NCBI GenBank assembly: GCA_902794055.1
Contig: CADBGC010000013.1
Span: forward strand, 9,416-55,585
Source: an uncultured Eubacteriales bacterium
Lineage (GTDB): Bacteria > Bacillota > Clostridia > Christensenellales > CAG-138
DNA length: 46,170 nt
Direction: 5' to 3'
The position numbers were made by a program, and so were the translations under genes. Each line of letters begins with the position of its first letter. Position 1 is the first letter of the stretch. The notes beneath the pieces were generated by a model, which was not told the origin of the DNA, ran no database searches, and saw only the letters and a program-made list of their open reading frames with translations. This document shows, piece by piece, positions 8,215 to 16,308 of the stretch.

Positions 8215-9984
8215 TTACTGCACGGTGAACAGCGAGTAGAACTGCCCCTTTTTATCCATCAGCGCATCGAAGGAGCCGACCTCGGCAAGCTCGCCGTTTT
8301 TGAGCATCAGTATCGCATCGTACTTTTTGAGAAGGCTCGCTTCAAGGCGGTGCGTTACGACTATGCCCGTGATGCCCGAAAGGGCGAGTATCTCGTTTGA
8401 AATGAGGCTCGCGGTCTCGTTATCGAGCGCGCTGGTGGCTTCATCCACGAGCAGCACCGAGGCGTTTTTGATGAGCGCGCGGGCGATACTTATGCGCTGG
8501 CGCTCGCCGCCCGAGAGGTTCACGCCGTTTTCGCCGCAAAGATACTCCTCCCCGCGCTCGGCTATCACCCTTTCAAGCCCCGCACGGCGTATCGCGGAAT
8601 CGACCGCTTCATTTGGAAACTCCGAAAACATCGTGATATTGTTTCTTATCGTGTCGTCAAAGAGGAAAACGCTTTGATTGATGAGGCTGACGCTTTCATA
8701 GAGGCTGTTCTTATCCGCCTCGTTTATCTCAACGCCGCCGACCCTGACGGAGCCCGTGTAACTGCCGTGCATACCCATCAAAAGGTTCAAAAGCGTGGTC
8801 TTGCCGCTGCCCGAAAAGCCCACGAGCGCGTACTTTTTGCCCGCCTCGAAGCGATAGGAAAGGTTATGCAGGACGGGCTTATCTTCCTCGTAGCCGAAGC
8901 CGAGCGCCTTTACCTCGATGCCCCTTTCAAGGCTTGCGATAGGCTCGCCGCCCGATTCCGATTGGTTATCCTCAAGCTTATCGGCAAGCTTATACACAAG
9001 CGCCTTTGCCGCGCCGCGGCTTGCGATTATCTCGGGCAATACCGATATCGGCCCGATCAGGCAGTTGCAGAGGTTCACGAACAATATGACCGTACCTGCG
9101 GTTATCCTTCCGTTTATTGCGAAGATCGCGCCGATTATGAAGATTCCGAACTGCACCACGCCGCCGGACACGCCCGAAAGCGAGTTCAGAATGCCGCTGT
9201 ATGCGCGGCGGCTGCGCTTTGATTCCTCAACATCGGTATTTTCGCCGTTAAACAGCGCGTTCGCCTGCTTTTCCGCCTTAAACGCCTTGATGACCGAGAA
9301 GCCGCCGAGCAGGTCCTTCACGCGCGAGGTGAAGGCTTCGTTTTTATCCGAAACCGTTTTTTCGCGCTTGGTGAGCCCGCCGCCCATCGCGAGCGTTGCG
9401 ATTATCGGAACGAGGCAAAGGCCGATGACGATAAGCGTCATAATCAGGCTGTAATAGAGCATCATGCCGAGCGCGAACGCAAACCTAAGCACGTTAAAAA
9501 CGAGCGATACCGTGCGGTTGAGGTAGTTTTCCTCGATGGAAGCCGCGTCGTTCGTGAGCGCGGAAAGATAACCGCCCGTGCTTTCCTGCGAAAACGCGCC
9601 GATACCCTTGCGGCACAGCATGGAGAACGCCGCGGATTTATACTGCGCGATGCCCTTGTGGACGAACCTTGATTTTATTATGGAGAAAAGCGAATCCACG
9701 ATCAGATACGCGGGCAGGAAGATCGCGGTCGCGATCGCGGCGCGGGTCAGCCCCGAGCGGCTCGATGCGCCGATAGCGTCTATGACCGAGCCGAGTATCC
9801 ATGAAATTATGCTGTTGTCCGCCGATGAAATGGCGGCGAGGATGAGCGCAAGCGTGAAGCTCAGCCTGTTGCGCTCAAAGAACGCGGCGAAAAGCTTTCT
9901 TGAAGCGACGCTCTTGACGGGCTTTGGCGGCTTGACCTTTTTCTTCGGGCTGTCCATAGGCTTATTTATCGCCTTTGTTTCCAT
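8215..9984 (-). CDS. ABC exporter, fused permease and ATPase
   Basis: A half-transporter of about 589 residues. The N-terminal ~330 residues hold about six membrane segments. The C-terminal nucleotide-binding domain has Walker A GFSGSGKTT, signature LSGGERQRISIARA, Walker B SVLLVDEATSALD and switch His in VVTHR. The start is taken as the ATG at 9984, about 10 nt after AAAGG; a TTG 18 nt further upstream is possible. It overlaps the 3' end of the XRE regulator gene by 23 nt, so the two form one operon. The cargo (lipid, peptide or drug) cannot be read from sequence. Confidence 0.9.
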   Translation of the reverse strand: METKAINKPMDSPKKKVKPPKPVKSVASRKLFAAFFERNRLSFTLALILAAISSADNSIISWILGSVIDAIGASSRSGLTRAAIATAIFLPAYLIVDSLFSIIKSRFVHKGIAQYKSAAFSMLCRKGIGAFSQESTGGYLSALTNDAASIEENYLNRTVSLVFNVLRFAFALGMMLYYSLIMTLIVIGLCLVPIIATLAMGGGLTKREKTVSDKNEAFTSRVKDLLGGFSVIKAFKAEKQANALFNGENTDVEESKRSRRAYSGILNSLSGVSGGVVQFGIFIIGAIFAINGRITAGTVILFVNLCNCLIGPISVLPEIIASRGAAKALVYKLADKLEDNQSESGGEPIASLERGIEVKALGFGYEEDKPVLHNLSYRFEAGKKYALVGFSGSGKTTLLNLLMGMHGSYTGSVRVGGVEINEADKNSLYESVSLINQSVFLFDDTIRNNITMFSEFPNEAVDSAIRRAGLERVIAERGEEYLCGENGVNLSGGERQRISIARALIKNASVLLVDEATSALDNETASLISNEILALSGITGIVVTHRLEASLLKKYDAILMLKNGELAEVGSFDALMDKKGQFYSLFTVQ

Positions 9985-10867
9985 CGTTTTCACGCCTTTC
10001 AAATATCGGCTTTTCGCGGCTGCTCCAGCTCCAGATATAGCCGGGCGCCTCTGTCAGCCAGCGCGAGAACAGCAGAAACGCCATGAACGCGGGATCCTCG
10101 TTCAGCGCATAAACGCTGTGTTCGCCGTCCGCTTCGATGACGGAGCGCTTCTTTATTAGATCGATACCGCTCAGCGCATCGAGCGCTGGAGTCAGCGCTT
10201 CCTTATCAAAGCCGCAGGCGGCAGCAAGCGCTGAACCGGAATAATAGTTTACCTTTTTGGAATACAGAAAATAAAGCAGCTCCATACTCCCCTCTATCGA
10301 CAGCGCTGCATAGAGCCTGCGGTACTGCGCGGGCTCAAGAAGGTTTGAAAGGTATCCCTCCTCCGGCTCCGGCATCACGAGAAAAAGCGGACAGTCCTCT
10401 GCGGGAATGAAGAGCCTTATGCCGTGATCGTCCATGAACTGCGAGCGTACCAAGATCGTTATCTTCTCACCGTTGCTTATATAGCTGCCCTTGCTCGATT
10501 TGATCGGTAGGCGCATAAGCTCCATAAGCTCGTCGGGCCGCAGATCGCTTTGCGTTTGAACGGGGCTGTTCTGTGCGCGGATCAAAAGCTTGAAAAGCTC
10601 ATACTGCCGTTTTTCCTCGGGCTGGCGCATATACCAGTTTGAAAACAGCTCCTGTATATCCGCGCTTTTAACGTCCTCGCGCCCAAAGAGCGTGTCGATG
10701 GTAACGCGCAGCGCATCCGCGATGGCGGGGATAAGCTCCGTGTCGGGCATGCCGCCGTTCTCCCATTTGCTGACCGCCTGCGCCGAAACCGAAACGAGGC
10801 TGCCGAGCTGCTCCTGAGTCAGCCCCATTTCGCGGCGAAGCCGCGCGATATTGCTTCCGATATTCAT
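9962..10867 (-). CDS. XRE-family transcriptional regulator of the ABC exporter operon
   Basis: A 301-residue protein. An N-terminal helix-turn-helix (residues 7-60, LTQEQLGSLVSVSAQAVSKWENG) is followed by ~240 residues with no family I recognise. The ATG at 10867 follows AAGGAG by about 10 nt; the longer open frame upstream lies in the leader and has no ribosome site. The C-terminal part could sense a ligand or act as a winged-helix-like regulator (ALTPALDALSGIDLIKKRSV). It is the first gene of the operon and may respond to the substrate of the exporter. Confidence 0.85.
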   Translation of the reverse strand: MNIGSNIARLRREMGLTQEQLGSLVSVSAQAVSKWENGGMPDTELIPAIADALRVTIDTLFGREDVKSADIQELFSNWYMRQPEEKRQYELFKLLIRAQNSPVQTQSDLRPDELMELMRLPIKSSKGSYISNGEKITILVRSQFMDDHGIRLFIPAEDCPLFLVMPEPEEGYLSNLLEPAQYRRLYAALSIEGSMELLYFLYSKKVNYYSGSALAAACGFDKEALTPALDALSGIDLIKKRSVIEADGEHSVYALNEDPAFMAFLLFSRWLTEAPGYIWSWSSREKPIFERRENDGNKGDK

Positions 10868-10892
10868 ATTCTTTACGCTCCTTGCTCGATTT

Positions 10893-10956
10893 TTTGAAGG
10901 CTGCCGCGCAGACCCGGCGGGGATGCCGCCTGCGCCGTGCAAAAAGCGCCTTCAAA
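10893..10956 (-). promoter_or_regulatory. Long hairpin in the leader of the XRE/ABC operon
   Basis: TTTGAAGGC (10893-10901) and GCCTTCAAA (10948-10956) are exact complements enclosing a GC-rich interior. No T-run follows on the transcribed strand, so it is not a plain terminator. It lies between the promoter (10967-10995) and the start at 10867. Confidence 0.55.
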
Positions 10957-10966
10957 TCATGGTTGT

Positions 10967-10995
10967 ATAATACCAAAACTTTCGGTTGAATTCAA
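10967..10995 (-). promoter_or_regulatory. Promoter of the XRE/ABC exporter operon
   Basis: Minus strand: TTGAAT (10995-10990), a 17-nt spacer, TATTAT (10972-10967). This gives a leader of roughly 95 nt. Confidence 0.65.
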
Positions 10996-11049
10996 TCGAG
11001 GTGAACTTGATAAAAAACAAATATGGGTTGAGCAAGCGGCTAAAACGCA

Positions 11050-11077
11050 AGCCGAAAGCGCAGATTCGCTCTCGGCT
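11050..11077 (-). terminator. Hairpin after the DUF4253 gene
   Basis: AGCCGAAAGCG (11050-11060) pairs with CGCTCTCGGCT (11067-11077) with one mismatch. On the minus strand it is followed by TGCGTTTTAG, a weak terminator tail. Confidence 0.6.
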
Positions 11078-11084
11078 TTAATGC

Positions 11085-11849
11085 TTATTTATTGAGTTCG
11101 TTACGATTGGTTTGAGACATCCAAGAAAAACGCCAAACGCATTTATCCCGGGCTTCCGTCATAAAGCGCAAAATCGCCTCGTCCGATTCGTCGCAGTTAT
11201 GCCCCGAAAACGCGGCGATCTCCCCCGCGGCCTCGCGCAGTTCGCGCTCATCGAGCGAGCGCGGCAGGTAAACTTCCAGCGCTTCGCCCGAGAAAACGGC
11301 GGGCACCGCGCCAAAGCTTTCATGCCATTTTTTCAGCATCGCCGCCATTTCGCGCGGCGCGGGGCAGCTGCCGCTGCCGCCGAAGGGCAGCAGGAGCGCG
11401 GCCTCCCAGGGCTTATCGGTCGGCAAAAGGATCAGCGCACACATGCGAAAGCTTTTTGTGAACTCGGTGAAGAGCAGCGAAAAGCTCTCGAGCGCCGAAA
11501 AGCCGCCCTCTCCGTTCGCGAGTTTCTCCGCCCCCTCGCCGCCAAGCGCGCGCTCTTCAAGCCTTTTTGCGAAAACCTCCGCGCCGCTCGGCAGCTCCGA
11601 AGCATCGAAGTTCTCCGCGCGGTTTCGCTCGATCAGCTCGAAAAGTATCCTTTCATACGGCGCAAGCACGGGAAAATAGCCCTCTTCCCCGCCCTTTTCA
11701 AGCTCCGATGCGTACAGTTCAATTATCCCGCGCTCGTCCATGCCGTCAAGCAGGCGGCAGGGATAGCCGAGCGCATCGAGCGCGGCGGCAAATTCGTCCT
11801 CAGCCTTCTTTTTTGCGCGTTTATTATAGATATCATCGAAAAGATTCAT
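11085..11849 (-). CDS. DUF4253 domain protein
   Basis: A 254-residue soluble protein. Its C-terminal third matches DUF4253: ILLPTDKPWEAALLLPFGG, then CPAPREMAAMLKKWHESFGAVP, a hydrophobic strand, and a final WRFSW. The N-terminal ~100 residues are not recognised. The start at ATG 11849 is preferred: the promoter at 11885-11913 would begin transcription near 11878, which rules out the upstream TTG at 11879. DUF4253 proteins have no established biochemical role that I know of; some lie in immunity-like contexts, but no toxin is visible here. Confidence 0.75.
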   Translation of the reverse strand: MNLFDDIYNKRAKKKAEDEFAAALDALGYPCRLLDGMDERGIIELYASELEKGGEEGYFPVLAPYERILFELIERNRAENFDASELPSGAEVFAKRLEERALGGEGAEKLANGEGGFSALESFSLLFTEFTKSFRMCALILLPTDKPWEAALLLPFGGSGSCPAPREMAAMLKKWHESFGAVPAVFSGEALEVYLPRSLDERELREAAGEIAAFSGHNCDESDEAILRFMTEARDKCVWRFSWMSQTNRNELNK

Positions 11850-11884
11850 ATTATTCACCGTTTCGCATAGTTTTTCCAAATCGA

Positions 11885-11913
11885 ATTATAGCGCATCAGC
11901 GCCGCGCGGTCAA
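11885..11913 (-). promoter_or_regulatory. Promoter of the DUF4253 gene
   Basis: Minus strand: TTGACC (11913-11908), a 17-nt spacer and TATAAT (11890-11885). Confidence 0.75.
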
Positions 11914-11947
11914 TCGCTCGGGCGTTTCTTTTTTCGCCGCAAAGGTG

Positions 11948-11953
11948 TATAAT
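11948..11953 (+). promoter_or_regulatory. -10 element of the PHP phosphoesterase gene
   Basis: A consensus TATAAT, with only a poor -35 (TTTCTT, 11925-11930) at 17-nt spacing, about 55 nt ahead of the start codon. Confidence 0.5.
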
Positions 11954-12007
11954 GGGTAGATCGGCATCAAGCATTATCGCCGAACCGTCCCAAAGGAGGG
12001 AAGCAAA

Positions 12008-12823
12008 ATGTTCGATATCCACACCCATTCATACTGCTCGGACGGAGCGGATGCGCCCGCGGAGGTCGCCCAAAACGCGAAGGCGGCGGGGCTCGACCTT
12101 TTCGCTTTGACCGATCACGACACCGTTATCGGTCTATTAGAGGCGCAAAAGCGCGCGCGGGAGCTCGAGCTTCCCTATCTGACTGGCTGCGAGATCGAGG
12201 CGGATTATGAGGACACGCTTCATATTCTGGCGCTCGGCATCGACTGCGAAAACCCCGATTTTAAGGCGCTGATGGAAAGAAAAATCAAGCTGCGCGATGA
12301 AAGAAACGAGAAGCTGACGGCGCGGCTTGCGGAGCTTGGGATGGACGTTTCATCCGTGCTCGAATCGAGCTGCGGCGCGACCACTCGCGCGAACTACGCC
12401 GAGGCGCTTGTGAAGCTGCGCTTTGCAGGAAGCAGGGGTGATGCTTTCGAGCGCATACTCGGACGGGGGAAGATCGCATATATCCATCAGCAGCATCCGA
12501 GCCCCGAAGAGGTCATCGGCATAATCGAAGCCGCCGGCGGCATAGCCGTTATCGCGCACCCGATGAAGATGCGCCTTGACCCCGCAAGGCTGATCGCGGA
12601 TATGAAAAAGCTCGGCATTCGCGGCGTTGAAGCGTTTTACGGCACTTCCACGGAGGGCGAAAAGCGGCTCTTTGCGACCCTCGCGAGGCAAAACGGCCTC
12701 TTCGTTACCTGCGGCAGCGATTCCCACGGCGCACGAAGACCCAAGACCCATATCGGCAAGGGCTGGGAGGAGTGCGAGGAGCTGAAGGCGACCGAGAAGC
12801 TGCTGCTTGGGATGGTGAAGTAA
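12008..12823 (+). CDS. PHP-domain phosphoesterase (YciV/TrpH-like)
   Basis: A 271-residue stand-alone PHP protein. Metal-binding motifs are visible: DIHTHSYCSDG at residues 3-13, ALTDHDTVIGL at 34-44, GCEIEADY, AVIAHPMK and CGSDSHG. This subgroup includes RNase AM/YciV, a 5'-3' exonuclease that also hydrolyses 3',5'-nucleoside bisphosphates; that activity is a plausible but unproven assignment. The start follows a strong AAAGGAGGG. Repeat copy 3 begins at the stop codon. Confidence 0.9.
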   Translation: MFDIHTHSYCSDGADAPAEVAQNAKAAGLDLFALTDHDTVIGLLEAQKRARELELPYLTGCEIEADYEDTLHILALGIDCENPDFKALMERKIKLRDERNEKLTARLAELGMDVSSVLESSCGATTRANYAEALVKLRFAGSRGDAFERILGRGKIAYIHQQHPSPEEVIGIIEAAGGIAVIAHPMKMRLDPARLIADMKKLGIRGVEAFYGTSTEGEKRLFATLARQNGLFVTCGSDSHGARRPKTHIGKGWEECEELKATEKLLLGMVK

Positions 12824-12824
12824 A

Positions 12825-12881
12825 AGTGAATGGTGAATGATGAATAGTGAATAGTTAAGGATGAAACGCCGGGGGCGTTTC
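12825..12881 (+). repeat. Dispersed heptamer-hairpin element, copy 3
   Basis: Heptamers GTGAATG/GTGAATA (12825-12856), then a variant hairpin GAAACGCC (12863-12870), GGG, GGCGTTTC (12874-12881). The arms carry compensatory changes relative to the common form. Confidence 0.87.
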
Positions 12882-12903
12882 GGAAAATATTGGTTTTATA
12901 TAA

Positions 12904-12941
12904 AAATTTCCGCAACAGCAGGATTGCTGTTGCGGAAATTT
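12904..12941 (-). terminator. 17-bp hairpin terminator of the AT-rich lipoprotein gene
   Basis: A perfect inverted repeat with 17-bp arms (12904-12920 and 12925-12941) and a 4-nt loop. On the minus strand the hairpin runs into a T-rich tail (TTTTTATATAAAA). Confidence 0.8.
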
Positions 12942-13013
12942 CGGTTTATAGTTAAAACAGCGGATACGGTTATTCAAGCCTGTATAACGCATCCTTCGGC
13001 AAAAAAGGCTTGC

Positions 13014-13724
13014 TTAATCCAGAGGAAATACATGATCTGTCACATTATAATCATTGCCGCCTCTAACAAAGCCAAAGTTTAAAACTCTCTCGTTTCTATC
13101 ACATCTAACATAATACTCTTGACCTATTTCGTCTGTCAAAAGCAGACCATCACGAAATGCACGCCAAGTTCCCTCCTGTTTCAATAGTTTTTCAATCTCT
13201 TCGGCGGGAAGTCCTTTAAAGTAGTCCGGGTCTTCTTGGAAAAAGTAGCTGTGATCATCCCGGATTTCCAAAACCACTATTGGATCCCCGCCCTTTTTGT
13301 CCGTCCAAGTAAGGGTTCCGTAATATTTCCCGACCAATTCATGTTGCTGGATTCTTTGCATATTGTATGTTGCGCTGTCAGTATTCACTCTGAGAACAGT
13401 ATCTCCAATGAATTCGGCGATAAACTTATTGCCATTGGCGAATTCTAAAAACAGAGTATCATCTTTGGTGCTGCAGGTGCCAAAAAGATCCTTTTCATTT
13501 CTATAATCCTCGTTTTTATTATCCAATTCAGCATAGTACCAAGTAAAAGTCATGTTATCGGCTATTGATAGAAAAACCCGGCGATCACCATAGCTATTGC
13601 ATTTATAATCACCGCTCCATTTGTTTTTTGACTGTTTATTGCTTACTGAACAAGCAGCAAAACTCAAAACAGCAGCAACACAAACCACGGCGAGCGCAAG
13701 CGCTCTCGTTACCATCTTTTTCAT
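13014..13724 (-). CDS. Lipoprotein of unknown function (AT-rich)
   Basis: A 236-residue protein with a lipoprotein signal: MKKMVTRALALAVV, then lipobox SFAAC. The mature part looks beta-rich (WSGDYKCNSYGDRRVFLS, GKYYGTLTWTD) and I see no known domain. The ATG at 13724 follows AGGAG by 7 nt; an upstream in-frame extension (MHRTNYRRMARRNG) would spoil the signal peptide. Base composition is clearly lower in GC than its neighbours, suggesting later acquisition. It is divergent from a small XRE regulator across a shared palindrome. Confidence 0.82.
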   Translation of the reverse strand: MKKMVTRALALAVVCVAAVLSFAACSVSNKQSKNKWSGDYKCNSYGDRRVFLSIADNMTFTWYYAELDNKNEDYRNEKDLFGTCSTKDDTLFLEFANGNKFIAEFIGDTVLRVNTDSATYNMQRIQQHELVGKYYGTLTWTDKKGGDPIVVLEIRDDHSYFFQEDPDYFKGLPAEEIEKLLKQEGTWRAFRDGLLLTDEIGQEYYVRCDRNERVLNFGFVRGGNDYNVTDHVFPLD

Positions 13725-13789
13725 ACCATTTCTCCTTGCCATTCGTCTGTAATTTGTTCTATGCAACCGTATAGTCGCATTTCGTCCAT

Positions 13790-13818
13790 ATTATACTACC
13801 GTATGGTAGTATTGTCAA
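13790..13818 (-). promoter_or_regulatory. Consensus promoter with embedded palindromic operator
   Basis: Minus strand: TTGACA (13818-13813), a 17-nt spacer and TATAAT (13795-13790), a full consensus promoter for the lipoprotein gene. The inverted repeat ATACTACC (13793-13800), GTAT, GGTAGTAT (13805-13812) fills the spacer and part of the -10. A repressor bound there would block RNA polymerase. The divergent XRE gene starting at 13829 is the likely source of that repressor. Confidence 0.82.
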
Positions 13819-13828
13819 GGGTGATAAA

Positions 13829-14023
13829 ATGTACTTCAAGCGCTTAGAAGAATTGAGAATAGATCATGATATGACTCAGCAGGACGTTGCCGATCTGCTG
13901 GGCTGTCAGCGCGAAGTCTACAGGCGCTATGAAAAGGGGACCCGCACCATCCCCGTTGATTTTCTTATAAAGCTTGCCGATCATTACAAGGTCAGCGTTG
14001 ACTATATCCTCGAGCGGGAATGA
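13829..14023 (+). CDS. Small XRE-family regulator
   Basis: A 64-residue protein made of a single Cro/C1 helix-turn-helix: MTQQDVADLLGCQREVYRRYEKG, then VDFLIKLADHYKVSVDYIL. The ATG follows AAGGGTG by about 7 nt. It is divergent from the AT-rich lipoprotein gene, and the palindrome 13793-13812 lies between them. It probably represses the lipoprotein gene; autoregulation is also possible. No cognate signal is visible. Confidence 0.87.
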   Translation: MYFKRLEELRIDHDMTQQDVADLLGCQREVYRRYEKGTRTIPVDFLIKLADHYKVSVDYILERE

Positions 14024-14054
14024 TCTTTGATACTTTCTTTTTCCGTATTTAATA

Positions 14055-14083
14055 TTGACAAATCAAAGTCTTTGGAATACAAT
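14055..14083 (+). promoter_or_regulatory. Promoter of the dockerin-protein gene
   Basis: TTGACA (14055-14060), a 17-nt spacer and TACAAT (14078-14083), with a leader of about 80 nt. Confidence 0.75.
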
Positions 14084-14169
14084 CAATTCGCACAGCAAAC
14101 TGCGCAATCAAAATCAGCCGCTCGGTCGGTTCACCGCGCCGCACGGCAAAAAAAGAAAGGAATATTCCA

Positions 14170-15786
14170 ATGAAGCACAATCGACTCAAATCCATCGCCC
14201 TTATCACGGCGCTGGCGCTCCTTTTCGCGGCGCTCCCCGCGCTTGCGCTCGCCGAAAGAACTCCCGTTCGCGGCGACATCTGGGACGGCAGCATCGCAAG
14301 CTCCCTTTCGGGCAGCGGCAGCGAGAGCGACCCCTATCTTATTACGAACGGCAGCGAGCTTGCGTATATTGCCGCGCAGACCGAGCTTGGCAACCGCTTT
14401 GAAAACTGCTGTTTCAGGCTTGAAAACAATATCTATTTAAACGACGTTTCGGATTTCGATGAATGGGAATCCACCTTCCCTCAGCTCACGCCCTGGACTC
14501 CCATCGGCTCCGCCCTCTTCGTGGAGGACGATTTCGGCGATTTGACCATCGACGATTCCAACTGCTTCATGGGCAATTTTGACGGCTGCGGCCACACCGT
14601 TTACGGCATGTTCATCGATGGCGCGGGCGATCGTCCTTCCGATTCGGGCTTCGGACTCTTTGGCTGCTCAGGCGGCATTATCACCGATCTGAACGTTGAG
14701 TGTGTCTACGCCACTGCAAACGACTACCTCGGCGCTATCGTCGGCTATATGAACGGCGGCACGATTACGAACTGCACCGCAGGCGGCCTTATCTACGGCG
14801 TTTGGGAAGCGGGCGGCATCGTTGGCACAGCTCAGGGCGGAAGCATCGTGAACTGCACCAATACCGCAAAGGTTTCCGGTGCAGGCGGAAATGCGGGCGG
14901 CATCGCTGGCAGCGCGAGCTATGCCGAGATCAACTCATGCTCCAACCATGGTCATGTCGGTGCGGCGTTCCAGGCGGGCGGCATCGTCGGCAGCGCGTTT
15001 TGTTCCGAGATAGAAAGCTGTGCGAACCTCGCTCTTGTGGACGGTAGCTGCGTTATCGGCGGCATCGCAGGCGATCTCTACCTTTCCGAGCTGAGGTTCT
15101 CCTACAATGCGGCGGACGTTCGCACCGTTTTTGAACCGGATTTCGCCGAGGAAGAGGGCTTCACCGTCGGCGGTCTTTGCGGCTATGCCGAGGGCGAGGG
15201 CATAACCATCAGCGATTGCTACAACGCGGGCGCGGTTTCGGGCAGCTTTAACGCGGGCGGTCTTTGCGGCGTTCTGGACGGAGCCACGCAGGTTGCTCGC
15301 TGCTACTCCGCTGAGCTTACGACCGGTCAGCTTGGTTCGGATGCGCTTATCGGTGCGATCGCGCCCGAGGCTTCCGCAGGCACGGAAAACTGCCTCTATC
15401 TTGCAAGCGAATCCGGCGCACAGAGCGAACACGGCGCGGCAGCCACGGCCGAGGAGCTGATGAGCGAAAGCGCTTACACGGGCTTTGATTTCAATACCGT
15501 TTGGTACTTCCCCGAGTGCTCCGAATATCCCTATGCGCAGCTCGTTTCCAACCCCTATTCCGATGAAAGCGAGCCCGAGCCCGGCATTCCCGGGGATGTG
15601 AACGGCGACGGTGCGGTGAGCATCGCCGATGCGGTGCTGGCAATGCGCCTCACGATGGGGCTCATCGATGCGCAGGAGCTTGAAAACGGCAGCATCGTTG
15701 CTTCCAACGCCGATTATAACGGCGACGGCTCCATCGATATCAACGATGCGATACTGATCGCACGCACTGCGCTCGAGCTGAGATAA
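14170..15786 (+). CDS. Secreted GLUG-repeat protein with C-terminal type I dockerin
   Basis: A 538-residue protein. Signal peptide at residues 1-28 (LITALALLFAALPALALA). Residues ~35-400 are beta-helix-like with repeated GLUG-type motifs (GGIVGTAQGGSIVNC, GGIAGSASYAEINSC, GGLCGVLDGATQVARC). The C-terminus is a dockerin with two calcium-loop repeats: GDVNGDGAVSIADAVLAMR and ADYNGDGSIDINDAILIAR (about 475-535). Dockerins bind cohesins on scaffoldins or other extracellular proteins. No enzymatic domain or cohesin is visible, so an adhesin or a non-cellulosomal surface assembly is more likely than a cellulase. A terminator follows. Confidence 0.9.
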   Translation: MKHNRLKSIALITALALLFAALPALALAERTPVRGDIWDGSIASSLSGSGSESDPYLITNGSELAYIAAQTELGNRFENCCFRLENNIYLNDVSDFDEWESTFPQLTPWTPIGSALFVEDDFGDLTIDDSNCFMGNFDGCGHTVYGMFIDGAGDRPSDSGFGLFGCSGGIITDLNVECVYATANDYLGAIVGYMNGGTITNCTAGGLIYGVWEAGGIVGTAQGGSIVNCTNTAKVSGAGGNAGGIAGSASYAEINSCSNHGHVGAAFQAGGIVGSAFCSEIESCANLALVDGSCVIGGIAGDLYLSELRFSYNAADVRTVFEPDFAEEEGFTVGGLCGYAEGEGITISDCYNAGAVSGSFNAGGLCGVLDGATQVARCYSAELTTGQLGSDALIGAIAPEASAGTENCLYLASESGAQSEHGAAATAEELMSESAYTGFDFNTVWYFPECSEYPYAQLVSNPYSDESEPEPGIPGDVNGDGAVSIADAVLAMRLTMGLIDAQELENGSIVASNADYNGDGSIDINDAILIARTALELR

Positions 15787-15828
15787 AGCCGAAACGGAAC
15801 GCATCAGCAATACCTATAAAAACCTTCA

Positions 15829-15864
15829 CGCCGCTTTGGAAAGCTCCGAGGCGGCTTGGTTTTT
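15829..15864 (+). terminator. Terminator after the dockerin gene
   Basis: GCCGC (15830-15834) and GCGGC (15851-15855) with an inner GGA/TCC pairing, followed by TTGGTTTTT. Confidence 0.7.
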
Positions 15865-15874
15865 GCTTGACGGA

Positions 15875-15900
15875 TGATTATTCACCATTCATTATTCACT
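15875..15900 (+). repeat. Partial dispersed element (heptamers only), copy 4
   Basis: Three to four heptamers (TTATTCACCATTCATTATTC) without the hairpin half. It lies just upstream of the thrS promoter. Confidence 0.75.
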
Positions 15901-15916
15901 AAAAAATCGCTTTCCG

Positions 15917-15945
15917 CTTGACAAACCCCTCTCTTTGTGCTAAAC
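15917..15945 (+). promoter_or_regulatory. Promoter of the thrS T-box transcript
   Basis: TTGACA (15917-15922), a 17-nt spacer and an extended -10 TGCTAAACT (15937-15945). Confidence 0.75.
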
Positions 15946-15954
15946 TCCGATATA

Positions 15955-16230
15955 TTGAGAAATAGGGCTTGCATGAAATGAGCCCTGCGCAAAACCGTTC
16001 AAGAGAGGGCGAGCCCAAGGCTGCAAGCCGCCCACGGAGCGCGGGAGGATACCGCTCATGCGCGGAAAACGCCTGTTTATCGCGTTTTCCAAGGTTCGAA
16101 GCAGGCGTGCTTAACCCCAAAGAGCGGCGGCTCTTCCTTTCGGATTTGCCGCAATCAAGGTGGAACCGCGGTTATTTAGAAATGAATTGCCGTCCTTGAA
16201 CAGAAACTTGTTCAAGGCGGTTTTTATTTT
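15955..16230 (+). promoter_or_regulatory. T-box riboswitch, threonine-specific by context
   Basis: A leader of about 350 nt precedes thrS. The conserved T-box AAGGTGGAACCGCG is at 16157-16170. The terminator hairpin follows: CCGTCCTTGAACA (16190-16202) with TGTTCAAGGCGG (16209-16220), then TTTTTATTTT. Upstream sequence 15965-16130 folds into stem I-like elements (for example AGGGCT/AGCCCT at 15965-15987). ACC at 16051-16053 is a candidate specifier codon. Uncharged tRNA(Thr) should stabilise the antiterminator and allow thrS transcription. Confidence 0.92.
16189..16230 (+). terminator. T-box terminator hairpin
   Basis: The regulated rho-independent terminator of the thrS leader; one bulged T on the left arm, and a T-rich tail from 16221. 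Confidence 0.88.
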
Positions 16231-16308
16231 ATCCGAAAGCCTTTTCGGAAGGAATAAGAACCCGCCGAGAGTCAAAAAATACAGTCCAAATGAAAAGGAG
16301 AAAGAAAA

